Of a stretch of DNA of 64,000 nucleotides, positions 46,493-58,170 are shown piece after piece. The notes under the pieces are model-generated. The model saw nothing but the letters and a program-made list of their open reading frames with translations. It had not been told where the DNA came from and did no database searches. A program made the position numbers and the translations under genes. Source of the DNA: Cladophialophora immunda. Taxonomy: Eukaryota; Ascomycota; Eurotiomycetes; Chaetothyriales; Herpotrichiellaceae. The stretch covers positions 1,984,001 to 2,048,000 of the forward strand of contig NW_015622547.1 of NCBI RefSeq assembly GCF_000835495.1, in the 5' to 3' direction. Every line of letters starts with the position of its first letter. Within the stretch, counting starts at the first letter, position 1.

Positions 46493-47610
46493 ATGACGAT
46501 GGTCATTGACAACCAAGGTCGACACTACGGCGGCATCACATACGATCATATGTATCCCAACATTCACGCCACGCCGCAATTTAGCGATCCGTGGTCTCAT
46601 CAGACCAGCACCTCCAGTTCTTCCTTTCCGGCTCTGTCCAAGACCGACGGTGCGAGATCTGGCATCTCCATGCCTTACTCCCATATGCCTCCAGTTACTG
46701 GCTCAATGGCTCAAGGTAGCGCCTACTCCAGCACTGGATTTTCTGGCACGGATTTGCTAAGTTACCCTCAAGACATGCCGCGCCCCAACTACGGCGAACA
46801 AGCCTATTCTTCGCCGGCGGCGACCTCTGCGTCGTATGCGCCATCGTACTCTTCCCTCAGCTACGCACAGTCTATGCACCAGCAGCAACAGCAACAGCAA
46901 CAACAGCAACACAGGAAACTCTCCGACACGTAAGTTCCACTCTGGGAATCTCAATTCTAGACATGGTCCTAATCGCACGGTACAGGGTTGATAGTTCTCG
47001 TGCCGCAAATGCCAGTTTTGGCGAACTTGATGCCTCCCGGGGCATGTTGGCGCTGAGCCACCAAAATCTGCAAGATCTGACCCCCCGCAACATCTACGAG
47101 GCTCGAGCCCAGAGAGCGCCGCCAGATTCCTACGGATTTCCGCAAGCTTCTTCGGCCCATTCGTCCATCTCGAACGAATCTGGTCGAGGCTATGCTTACT
47201 ACGCGCCCAGCTCGGTAGGCTCTGTGACCGATTCTGCCACCGATTACAGCTCCGCAGCCTCCGACGCTGGTTATGAATCCATGGCGGCTTCCCGGACGCT
47301 GCCTCGCCCGAACCAGCTGTTGGGACCTCCCCTTGGACCCCCGGCACCTCAATCAATGATGAGCCAATTTTCGTCCAAGATGGCCGCCAACACCCAGAAG
47401 AAGCACAAATGCAAGATCTGCGACAAACGATTTACCCGGCCCAGCTCCCTGCAGACACACATGTACAGCCACACGGGCGAAAAACCCTTCGCCTGCGATG
47501 TGGAGGGCTGTGGACGCCATTTCTCAGTTGTCTCCAACTTGCGCCGACACAAGAAAGTGCACAAGGGTGACTCCCTCTCGAGTGCCAGCCATTCGGACAT
47601 CGAGGAGTAA
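46493..47610 (+). CDS. flbC: C2H2 zinc-finger factor, FlbC-like
   Basis: Transcription factor with two C-terminal C2H2 fingers. Exons 46493-46929 and 46986-47610 give 353 aa, close to A. nidulans FlbC (about 354), an activator of conidiation genes. The start is MTMVIDNQGRHYGG; a second ATG lies two codons later. The N-terminal 130 residues are Ser/Tyr/Pro-rich, with a polyglutamine run just before the intron. Finger 1 (C288 onward) is HKCKICDKRFTRPSSLQTHM; finger 2 is FACDVEGCGRHFSVVSNLRR followed by HKKVH, ending near residue 338. A TGEKP linker joins them. The gene stands alone between large intergenic regions. FlbC identity rests on finger sequence, order and length, so an orthologous or related C2H2 regulator remains possible. 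Confidence 0.78.
46878..46912 (+). repeat. CAG/CAA tract coding poly-Gln
   Basis: A CAG/CAA run encodes about eleven glutamines near the end of exon 1 of the FlbC-like gene. Such runs are common in fungal activation domains and vary in length. Confidence 0.8.
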
Positions 47611-50600
47611 ATGATGCGTCCCAGTATCCAAGACCCCAAATCCAAGAAAATGCGATATTCGCCAACCCCTTGCTGATAATGATCTTGGCACGCCTGACCA
47701 AGTTCGTTGTTTGCTTTTTCCCTTGCTCCATGTACATTACTATCGAGCGTCGCGCGATGGAGCCGCGCGATGCCAGTGTACAACAACCAAAAGGAACGGG
47801 TGATAGAAGGGACAGGATTTCAAAAGCCCGGGCAGGCGGCTATATGGCAACTGGCATCAAGACCATGCCATGACCTTTCGATTCACGACCTTCGTTTACT
47901 GCAAACTTACACCGTTTATTATGATGACCTGATACCCAGAGATGATGGCTTTTTCTACGAAAGATACTTGTTTTTGTTTGTCTACAAGCGCGCCTCGATG
48001 ATCAAGGACCAATGTGTGGGATTATTGGTTTCGATTCGGAAAGCAGGAACTCTTTTTAGTCCGTCAGAGTGGACTCAAAGTGTCTTTGCGGCGGCCTTGA
48101 AGTGTCCTAATCTACCGAAATGAGGAAGCGCTCGAGTAATTCAGCCTAAGGGTGTGGTGGTGAGAGTCCTTCGGGCTCTTGGAGAGCTGTTTGAAGCAGC
48201 GCAAGCGGTGTGCAATGCGGGCCTCTTGAGTGTTGGCGCAGCTGTGTGCGTATGCAGGCATGCAGACTATTCGGAAAGAGTTGGGGCTAGCGAGACAGAA
48301 GCAAGCCAACAGCATTAGGAAGCTAGATATCCAATGCAGAAGACGCTATCAATCACGAATTGGGATGTTTTCTTGCCCTGCACAGCAGTCTTGGGCAACT
48401 CTGCCCCGTGGCAGTAGATTGCTGTACCGGATCCCTGCTGTTGACACAGCCCCCCTCAGATGCTGGAGCTGCAACCTCTGCTTCTGCTGAATACCACCCC
48501 TGCATCACGTGTCGCCTGAAATGGGTTTCAGGGCCCGTGGCAAGCCTATGACATCATCGCAGCCCAAGTCTGTTTCGACGTCAATTGACTGGGCTTTGGA
48601 TTCTCGACACCATCTCTCGTCAGAGTTTGCCCTCTTCGCAGCAACCACCCCCTATCGTCGTTTTCGCATCTGTCTCACCTCTGACTTCAGGCGGGATCGT
48701 GTCTCGCTGCTTGTGGCATTCCACAGCACCTCCTCGTTCAACCAAACCGCCCGAACCCCGCGGTATCACTGGCATCGGTCGCAAACCTCCAAGTGGAGCA
48801 GCTAGCCTGAGCCATTGGCGTCAGTGGCGCTGTGCAGCGGCCCTGATTGCCCGGCCTCTGACCTCCCAGCCGCCTCCACTCACCCTCCATCTCATCTTTT
48901 TCCGAAAGCACAGACCACCGGGCCACCTCGCTGCCAAACCACTGACCAGCTGTGCGCCGCTGCCCACCTCGGCCTGCAATCCCACTCCCGCTTCTGATGG
49001 TTGACAGAATCCTCCTTGACGGCATTCCATTCGACTAGGCTTGACCCTGTTGGCGTCCAACGCCGCCAGAGGCTTCCCATCGACACAATTGGGCATCCGG
49101 CCATCCTACCTCCTCCTCCTCCCTTGGCAACGATGTAATCTCACCTACGACCCGCGGACTGATGATGCACCATTCCATCATGATGCTGAACTGGTCTACG
49201 CCCACAGCATGCACTAATCTAAGCAGACCTCTAAAAATCACAGTCACAGCTCTTAGGGTCCATTCTATCTGTCTCCAATGCTACCAAGGCCCGTCGTACA
49301 CAATTCTTGACCGCACCGCTTAAGGTTGCGAATCCCTCTCTTTTTCCAGACAACCGAGGACTGGGTAAGACGTCAAACCGAAAAGCTCCACCAAACCCCT
49401 TCCAATTCAACCGTGCAATGACATAGCCTTTCCGGTGCATTACATCCCGAAACTGAAGCGCCCGGAATGGGGTAAAGCACAACGTGCGTGTATGAAGATC
49501 ACATTGACGTGGGGCTCCTGAAAGCGCGTCGACACCGACGACATAGCCCTTCTGACGACTTGCAGCGACGTGGCAGTCTATCAGGTACGAGTAGGGCACA
49601 CCGCCTAGGTAAAGCATAGTTGAGACGAGAGACTCCATGAGGACGACCATTTAACCTTTGACCCGAGACGCGCCGTTGTCTGCAATACTGATTCGTAGTA
49701 GACGGGTCGACACAAAAGAGGAAAAAGATTGCCTCGGCTCCTGATCTAGGAGCTGCGAACAATCTGACCCTCGTCGACGTCGATTGCCCCATAGTAAGGA
49801 GTACAGAGAGTACCGACTGCGGAAAGAAATTGCTGTGAGACTGTGTGAGTTGGCTTTGCGGGTTACCACTTGGGGGTTGTCAGGGGAAATATTGTTGTCG
49901 ATGAATGCCACAGTGCACCGTATTGGTTCAGCAACATGCTCCTGATGCTGGCCTGTAGACATTGTACTTTCTCAGGGGGAGGCTGTCTTGTCTAGGGTTC
50001 TTGTGTAGATCAACTCGTATTGTTCGAACTGGCTTTTTTATTGGTATACTTCTTGCCGGTCAACAGTAGAGGACCGTATACCCATAGCCCCCCTTTCCTC
50101 GAAAACGCTGAAGCAAATACGATGGGCTGACCAGGCATTGTTTGCTCGCTGGCCTTCATTGTACGTGTGCGTGGATACAGGTCTTCTTCTGTTCCCTTCC
50201 GGCTCGCCTCTCGCCCTTTTTTTCCCCCATGAACGCGATGATTGTTTGGCCCAACATGTCCGGCCGCCTGGAGAATGAAGAAACACGCCAGAGTCTTGAA
50301 GTGTCGCGGGTACAAGGATCGAGTATCGAGCAACAAGAAACGGTGGAACGAGGGAGGAGGCACGAGCACCTAATGAGCAATGTTCGTTAGGGTCATCATT
50401 CGTCTATCCAACTGCCCGACTCTCCTGACTGATGGGGACGGTGATGTACTTACTTGCTCTGCAATCCCGACACCTCCCTATCTGCAAGCCCGCATGCGAA
50501 CGCTGTTTATTCGCCTGCATCCCGCACCACGAGATCGTCTCTCTCTCTGTGTGTGTTGCTGCGCATCGAACGATGTCTCTTTCTTTGGTTGGCTTGAGCA

Positions 50601-51128
50601 AGAGGGAGAGTGAGAGTGAGAGTGCGAGCGTGAAAGAGAGCCGCGCCACATGAAGTGTCGCTTGTTTCCTTTATGTTAACCACTTTCTACCCTAGGTCTG
50701 TCTGTGTATTAAGTCTTCTACCGGCCCTATCGACCACTCCCTCCGTCAGTCTCCTCCTCGGCTACCGGTCATTCATTCAGTCAATACATCGCAGGGGGTC
50801 GGTTGGTCGGTTGATCAGTCCACGAATAACGGTTTAAGAGCGGTTCCCAGCATGGCACCTGGTGGTTCAATAAGAGAGGTATTCTTCGGCTTCGCGGCAG
50901 ACATGGACAGCTTGGAAAGGATCTTGGGAAAATGATGTTGAATGCTATCCAGGTTCATGTTCTGGAACTACAGCTGCCCCAGCGGCATCAGTTTCTTATG
51001 GCCAATTACTCTGCTCCAGTATGTAGGATGTATTCATCCACCCAGCTCCCTCAATAATAACATGATCGAAAGGATTTGTCTCTCTGAGAGCCGTGGCTGC
51101 AGCCTACAGTGCACACCCACACCGGGCC
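47611..51128. other. Gene-poor region after the FlbC-like gene
   Basis: 3.5 kb up to the stop of the Cys-rich orphan gene on the other strand. Only one frame with an ATG and length above 130 codons was found (49231-49650, minus). A GAGAGT-rich simple repeat lies at about 50605-50640. Confidence 0.45.
49231..49650 (-). CDS. Possible hypothetical protein, weak
   Basis: An ATG-started frame of 139 codons, without recognised motifs. It begins with a short hydrophobic stretch (MVVLMESLVSTMLYLGGV) and contains six cysteines. It might be a separate small gene or chance. No splice-supported extension was found on either side. Listed because it is the only ATG frame of this length in the gap. Confidence 0.2.
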   Translation of the reverse strand: MVVLMESLVSTMLYLGGVPYSYLIDCHVAASRQKGYVVGVDALSGAPRQCDLHTRTLCFTPFRALQFRDVMHRKGYVIARLNWKGFGGAFRFDVLPSPRLSGKREGFATLSGAVKNCVRRALVALETDRMDPKSCDCDF

Positions 51129-52008
51129 CTATTGCAACCACTGGGGAATATTGAGTTGCATTTCGTTCGGATCATGAAAAAAAGCTGAAACTTCGGTGGC
51201 CATACCCGTCTGGACTGGGTGGTCCTCTGCCATCGCCTCGTCTTCATCCAGCGTTTCCAACATTCTGACGTCCCGCATGTCCTTGGGTGTGCTTTCGCGG
51301 TAGAAGCCACCACGGTGAACCCCCCGGTGCTCTTCCTCGGCCCTCCTGGTCGGGGTCGGGGTCGCGGGGATGTCGTCCCATTGACAGGCGAGCGATCGCC
51401 GCAATACTTGGTCGCAGACCTCTTTCTGGCCGTCAGTGGCCAAGAAGTCCTCGGGTCGGTTGTTGATGGGATTCGCCTGCGCCGGGTCCTGATGGAGAGG
51501 GCATTTGCGGTTTGCTTGAATGGCCTGTGGCCGTTTTTCAAACTGGGTTAGCCAGGAGAGAAAGAATGCCTGAGATCATCCCGACTGAGCCTTGGAGGTG
51601 GGAAACGTTACATACCTCTTCGACATGGCTCTGTACACAAGTCGAACACCGCAGGCCATCGGGGCACTTTCGACAGCCGACCACGAACTGGTAGTGCACG
51701 CAGATCCCGAGGCTGCGGCATTTCTGTCGACAGGGATATTGGACAAAGAAGACACAAGGCACCACCATCTGCAGAGAGACCTGCCGCGCTTCGGCCAGGG
51801 GAGGTCTTCTGATCACCACGGGAGGGGCGAACGAGATATCTTCCGGCTTGAACATGTGAAATATCTGACCCTGGGGATAGTCTACACTGTGGATGAAGAA
51901 AGCGGCCACCTGTGGCTGGTGTTCCATGGGCACAAGTTGCGATTCTTTGTGTCCTACAGTCAGGCCTGAGCCGCGCGGCACAGCCGAAATCATGTACCTG
52001 GACGCCAT
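51129..52008 (-). CDS. Cys-rich hypothetical protein
   Basis: Not recognised as a named family. Exons 52008-51616 and 51542-51129, separated by a 73-bp intron with GTATGT and CCAG ends, give 268 aa. The ATG at 52008 (MASRYMISAVPRGSGL) is the first in frame. The central part, about residues 80-130, has nine cysteines with CRKCPDGLRCSTC and CRQKCRSLGIC, plus a His (HYQF, SHVEE), suggesting zinc binding. The C-terminal exon adds more Cys (RKCPLHQDP, CDQVLRRSLACQWDD) and then a charged tail. No signal peptide or membrane segment is seen, so zinc-binding cytosolic or nuclear roles are more likely than secretion. Frame and cysteine pattern continue across the intron, which supports a real gene. Divergent from the Clr5 gene. 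Confidence 0.65.
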
Positions 52009-53359
52009 GATGCCCTGTTGAGGGCCACTCGAAATCAAACGTTTGACGAATGCTGGAATCACGGTGAGAGCAATTGGCTGAGAGGATCTCTCTCTCAGCG
52101 ATGACCAAACACATGTGCCACGGTCAACGAGTTCTAGAGCAGTACTTATACCATCGCCTCTGTGGCCAGCATAGTGACATCTTACGAGAGGGAATACATG
52201 TCTGGGCAAAAAAGGAATTGAACTGATACATGGTCACCCAGTGCATACGAAATGCTGAAAAGATGAAGAACCAGAGGCTTGCGATTGCTGTGGAATTCAC
52301 CACCACCCGCCTCGACACACAATTTCTTGGACCCCGCCGAGATATCCAGTCATGGCCTCGTTACAAGCATGCATCACTGGCCCGGGCAATCTCTCAAGAG
52401 GACAGACTAGCGTTAAGAGATTCCAGGAACTTCAAGCGCAGCTTCCTCCCAAGCCCGAATCGAGGGACCTGAAACAGCACAGGTTCACCGCAATCCACTC
52501 GCAGTGACAAAAGCCAGTCATCGCTCTTAGCAATGCACTGCAAGAGCCCTTGGCTCCTCTTCTTCAACACTCCAGAGTCATGGGGACCTTGAGCATTCAA
52601 TAACAGGCTGGCAACAGTTAAGGAGCGGCGAGCCGAATGTCCCCGGACCAGGAAGAACATCGGAAGAGGAGCAACGGAAACAAGTGAAGAGACTGTCGCA
52701 GGAGACCTTCGAGGCGTGCATAAGAGATCGTACTTAGGGTCTTTCAGGCAAAATTGGCGCCTTTCACGAGCAAGAAGATCGCGGTTTAGTCTGTGCTTCA
52801 GATGAGGCTGGACGAAGCTGCGGTGGTTGACCCTGGGCCAGAGATGGAGGAGGTGGTTTCCGCCATTCGGTTGCGCAGGGTAGCAAGGAAACAGGGACAG
52901 GGCGCGGGCAACAGTTGCTTTGATTTTGTATCTTATGCATAAGTCCGGACATTGCCTGTTGTTCTGTCTAGTCGGTCATGCATACAAGAGACGTCGGAGT
53001 AGTACCCATCCTTGTGATTGGCTGCACCTTTGCAGAGGTTCAAAAGTTCTTGTGGCGTTGAATGCAGCAGCCAATCTGCGCCATGGTTCCAGTGCCAGCT
53101 CATGTTGGGGGCCAGAATATGTGTACAGCCACCTACTCCTAGGCGACCTCGCTCTGAAACTCACGCCCCTAGCAAAAGTCCTACACAATTGAAACAATGG
53201 GCTCCGTGTCAGGTGCCCGGTCGATGTACTTATGTCGACCACGCACCTTGTGTTTGTGTTGGAGGCTGTCCCCCTTCTCAATCAATCTTCCTGACAGTGG
53301 ATGTCCACCTGCTGCCGCCGCCATCACCCGAGAATTGGTGGGTTCATCAGGCTGAGATC
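52009..53359. promoter_or_regulatory. Divergent region orphan / Clr5 gene
   Basis: 1.35 kb between divergent starts, containing both promoters. The open frame continuing upstream of the Clr5 ATG has no motif and is taken as leader. Confidence 0.45.
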
Positions 53360-55072
53360 ATGGCTCTGATCTCTCAATCCGACGTCCACATGTACGAAGA
53401 CTTTGGAGCCTTTGAAGTTGACTCCGGCACTACCGATACTTGTTCCGCAGGCCCATCCGTCGAGCCACTGAACTCCGGTGTCAACGACCAAGATTCCCTG
53501 GAAGATGTTGCTCCAGCGTCAGACCAACTGCACAGTCGACTTCCATTACCTCCGCGTCTGAGGAGGCCAGTGATATCACAGATGATCTGGGAGGGCCTCA
53601 AGTCAATCATCCAAGATCTGTATATTCGTCAGCAGCTCAGTCTCGAAGAAGTGCGACAGAGGATGAAGGAGCAACATAATTTTGATGCCACGTAGGTCAC
53701 GGAAGGCAGCTGAGCTGCAAACTTAGCTGACATCGACAGCGAGCAAATGTACAAGAAACGTCTACGGGACTGGGGAGTGCGAAAGAACTACACCCAAACG
53801 CAGAAGCTAGAGGCCATCAAACAACTGCGCGAAGCACCATCCGACACCTGTGGCAACTTGACGTTGCAGGTGAACGGCACGTCTCTCAAGGAACGTCGAT
53901 TATGGCGCCCTGTCATGCAAAAGCGGAACCGTGTCATCCTTGCTCCTCGACCTTCCCCAGCCTCCAGCACAAACGCGCGTAAGCGGCTGGGGCGGTTTGG
54001 GCATACACCTACACCGCAGCACCTTCAGCTTCAAGTCGGCCACCAGACTCAGACCGTTGAGTCATTACTGAGATATGCCCAATCATATCATTCGTGGTAT
54101 CAGGCACAAAACCAGATCAAGGTTCAATATGGGTACACTTTGCGACTTCAGAAAGTATTCGACGGACTGAGGAGTAGCATTGGTCTTCTTCACAGAGGCG
54201 ACTCCGTGGCATTTTGCCTTATAAATCTGAGTTGTTCTGACTTTTATGCTCTCCTGCAGGCCCAACCATTCCAGTTGCTGCCAGAAATCATTACCTTGTC
54301 CGGATACCGTCGACTTTTCCCCAGGAAGTACGAGAAGGTAGTAGAGTCCGTCCTCAAATTCTTCGCTTCGTTAGCGAAGACAACCTTGGGAATGTCGCAT
54401 CCCATAGCCAATTTCGCGACCATCCTTCTAGAGGTTGACCCAGAGCATTTTGCTTCGTGCTTGAGGCGGTATGCAGAACTCCTGCTTGACCAAACGAAAA
54501 CAGTTCGCAACGCCATGGACTCCGCAGGGATGCAGCTAGCCATAATTGACCTTTTCGAAGCGGCCGGGCAACGTGACATGGCATCTCGCTTGTGTCGGCG
54601 TCTGTGGAAGGCTGTTCAGCCCGATCCTTTTGTTCTGACTCCGGTGCGCACAAGATTGGTAGAAATGACGGTCCGGTTGGCAGTAGACGAAAAAGACTAC
54701 TCAGCGGTCGAGCAATTCCTCATGCAGATAATCAGCGGCAGCGTTGTCGCTACTGGCAAGCAGAACGGCAACACCGACAGTACCCTTGCTTGTCATTTCC
54801 TGGGATGGATGTATCTTGGAAAGGGACAACTACCAAAAAGCGAGCAGTTTTATCGCTTGGCAGTCGATGGTGCTTTGCGGATTGGGGGCTTCCCTCATTC
54901 GGCCATTTTGGATATGTTAAATCAGTACGAGACCATTCTTTGGAAATCTGGAAAGGAAGAAGAGCTCGCACAGCTCCGGAGGGAGTACCGGGGCATCTGG
55001 GCGCCATTGGACGAATGGAGACTCGACCATGATCTTCAGGGGCGGACGCCTTTGCCCGGCGGTCTTGGATGA
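53360..55072 (+). CDS. Clr5-domain protein
   Basis: Fungal protein with an N-terminal Clr5 domain (named after fission yeast Clr5, a silencing factor), a probable DNA- or chromatin-associated helical module. Exons 53360-53691 and 53740-55072 give 554 aa. The domain starts with WEGLKSIIQDLYIRQQLSLE and continues across the intron with YKKRLRDWGVRKNY, an arrangement typical of the family. The second half is alpha-helical, like TPR or HEAT-type repeats (YAELLLDQTKTVRNAM, FLGWMYLGKGQLPKSEQFYR). This two-part architecture is widespread and highly variable among filamentous ascomycetes. Function and partners are unknown; a gene-regulatory role is only possible. Confidence 0.8.
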
Positions 55073-55912
55073 GTGTCCTCTCCTCCGCTTCGTGTGCAAT
55101 ACTTCTTGGAAGTTGGGAGGGTATTCGTTCGCTCCTGGCGCAAATGGGAAAAGCACAAAGACCAGGAAGCGGAGAGCGGGTTACGAGTCCGTTGAAGCAG
55201 ACAGAGGCGTGAACTGGAGGGAGGAGGACAGCCTCGCAAGCGTCCCGAGAGTATCCCGCTGGACGTCATTGCTCCCCGTGTTCTGCAATGGAGAGGTGCA
55301 CAACGGATTGGTTTCTTCCACAGTCTCACACCACGACGCAACGGGAATTGGGGAAGTTTCAGGGGGAATGTGGAATTCGGTATGGACATGGACAAGACTA
55401 CGAAGTTGATGACGAATATGACGGCATAATTGATGTTGGCATTGGCCTTAACATTATGAGCACTGGCATTTGCAAGCGATGACTGATCGTACGGGCAGGG
55501 AGGACTTGAAGTTCTGTCAGAGCCAGAACCCATGAGGACGGGAGACATTCTTGGCCCTGGGCAGTCTCTGGTGACTTGGAGATGGTGGCATTTTCTCTTC
55601 GGTTTTCTTTCTGGTCATTCACTAATATGGTCATCGTCCGATCAAGACGGAAAATTGAAGCGAGTTGGAATGTTAACGTTCTAAGACTGAGAAGGGAATT
55701 GATGACTGACAGTGTATGTACCGAAGGAGGCAAGTCACTGAGTCAGTGAATGAATGAATGAATCAGTGAGTGAGTGAAGACGTCAAGTCCCGCCTTTGCT
55801 TCCTCCTGGGTTGCAGGCGAGAGACAAAGACCCAATAGCCAAATCCCAAGGACATGAACGAAAATCAACACTCATGCATCCCTCTGGTACAACTGGATCA
55901 TATCCATCCTGT
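55073..55912. other. Convergent intergenic region
   Basis: 840 bp between the Clr5 gene and the DUF1776 gene. It holds a TGAA/TGAG simple repeat at about 55746-55778. No coding feature was recognised. Confidence 0.5.
55746..55778. repeat. TGAA/TGAG simple repeat
   Basis: Four TGAA units are followed by TCAG and TGAG units, a short tetranucleotide microsatellite. No function is inferred. Confidence 0.7.
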
Positions 55913-57602
55913 TCATACCTTCTCCCAGATGCCGCTCTCACTGCTCAACGACTGGAACCCCCATCCCGACGCGGACGCCGAAGCTGAGCCCGAGGCCGAC
56001 AGCGGATGTCCTGCCACGGATGAGCTGCCAGCGCCAGCAGGAGTCCCGACTCCACTTCCGCTCGCGCTACCACTTGCATCAAGTCTCATGGACTTGGACA
56101 TCTCATCCTCAGACCGTGAAGCTGTCCTTTTTCGATTCCATCCCATCATCAACCCAACCAGTCCGCCAGGCATTAACTTGCCTACATAGTCATAAAGCCT
56201 GGCACCACTGCCGACAAAAATGACGTTTGGTCTTGTGTTTGAAGTGAATTCTAGGGAAGCGTACCCGAATGGTCTATATGTCTGCGGCGGAGCAAGTGCA
56301 TCGAAGACCGCGTTGTGAAACTCTCTCGCTGAGGAGCCACGGATGAAGCTCCTTTGGCCGAGTGATTTGCGTTGATGAGCAGCACGTTGCGACGAGTGCC
56401 AGTGAGAGCTGCTATGCGTAAGCGCTGACGACGGACCGGGATTGAGCGTCGACTGAGTGGGCGTTGTTCTTGACCAGGAAGTGACGGAGCCCATATCGAA
56501 GTTCCCAAGCTTCAGTTCTGAAACAGTGATGTTTGCATTTGCTGCCGTGATTTCTCGCCTTAGTGAGGCTGCAAGCGCTGAGAGGGATGATGTAACAAGG
56601 CATTCTGGGATTTGACGTGGTGGGGAAAGGCTGTGCGGAATCGACGGGTATGCAATTATGATTGATGAAGGGGCCTTCGGGTCGGGACTGTGGTTTGCCA
56701 GTAGGGGAAGGAATTGCTGGACTGTCAAGAGAGGCGAGACGAGGCGGGTGTTGACTGTATCCACTATATCGGAAGGTGGGAGCAATGCTAGTGGTCCTTC
56801 GCTGTATCCTGAGCAGCCGGGGAAGACGATGAGGCCGGCCAACGTCATGTTCCCCATGGAGGAGCCTGAGCGGTGCGAGCTCCTGCTGGGTGATGAAGAT
56901 CGAGATGACTTTATGAGGAGATCACGGATGGATTCCAGATTCGGATGCACGTCGACCGCAGGGTTAGGGACGGTAGATGTTAAATCAATCCAGAGCGGAC
57001 GGAGGTCAGCTTTTGCTTCTTGTTGTACCAGGGAATCTTCTTCGGTCGAGGAGACGGTGATATAGACCACGTAGCCTCTGCGTTCAAGGTCGAGTGCCAA
57101 TGAGCGCGTCAGTGCGTCGTGGAAGGTCGAGCCAGCGAGTATGACAATCTCCTTTTTGGCGCCATTGGGTAGTTTCTTCGCCCGTCTCTTTCTCGCATGT
57201 GCTTTCTTCCTGCGGTGGATGAGGTATAGGGTTGTGCCTGTGAACGCCACAACTATGGCAATCGTGGTCCGGTTCCTGGAAACCCAAGCAGTCGTCTTCT
57301 GGAGGATCCCTTGAGGCGGGGGAGGTAGACGGGCCGAAAATGGACCTTGGCCTCCGCCGCCCGGTTGACGCGGAGGCCGGAGGGAGTCGGGAATCCAGCT
57401 TGCTCGGTCGATGGCGTCGCGGATATCGTTGGCAATGGCATTGGCGTGCTTGTCGACATAGTCTGCTATGCGACTGCCGTAGTGGGCCATGTCCTGTGGG
57501 ATGGACGCAAGCTGAGGAGTGGTCAGTGATCATGTCGCAGAATGATGCCGGGTGATAAGGAAACCTTACCAGGTCCAGGAATTGCTGGTCGTCACTTGTC
57601 AT
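55913..57602 (-). CDS. DUF1776 membrane-associated SDR-like protein
   Basis: Fungal DUF1776-type protein, related to budding yeast YNL181W/PBR1, an SDR-like protein. Exons 57602-57570 and 57511-55913 give 543 aa; the first exon encodes only MTSDDQQFLDL. A single transmembrane segment (IAIVVAFTGTTLYLIHR) lies near residues 90-107, followed by a basic stretch RRKKAHARKRRAKK, so the SDR-like part is probably cytosolic. The Rossmann-like core begins KKEIVILAGSTFHDALTRSL, where the glycine motif is not canonical. No clear YxxxK pair is visible, so catalytic activity is doubtful. The C-terminus is Ser/Ala/Gly-rich. Divergent from WSS1. Confidence 0.85.
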
Positions 57603-58170
57603 TATCAGACTAGATAGTGGGATTCCTCTGTCATCAAGCTGTATTTGAAGTTGCTGGTGCTTTGGCCAGGGAACAGCTCGACCATCGAGCGTAGGCCGTC
57701 AGGTACAACACCGAGTCCACGCTGGCGGCGCGGGGAAGAATGGCAGTCCAACGCAGACCAATCGCAGAGGAGGGACGTCCCATGCCATATTGGATCACGT
57801 GGACATTCCTGTCGCCATCAGGCTGAGATACATTACGAATCCATCCTTTGTCTCCCTCAGAACTTGAAGATCAAACAGTTTTCTTCTGGCATGTTCCGGC
57901 GGCGTCTTGAGGAGTACCTGACAGCGTGCTACATTCTTGCTTTTCATTCCGTTTGTTCTCCTTGATTTCTCACTGATCCACTTCGCATTCACTAGGTCGT
58001 TGTCACGAACAAGGAGCGCCGGCAGTTGTGTGCGAGTAGTGGCATTCTCTCACTACTGAGTTGCAAGCAAGTCCCGGCGTGGAGAGTGACTCCTCTCCAT
58101 CTCTCTGATTTTCAAATTTCGGGCTTTTGCCATTAGCCTCTCCTTCAGCAATCATCCATCTAGCCAGGAG
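57603..58170. promoter_or_regulatory. Divergent promoter DUF1776 / WSS1
   Basis: 568 bp between divergent starts, holding both promoters and leaders. No named site was resolved. Confidence 0.45.
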
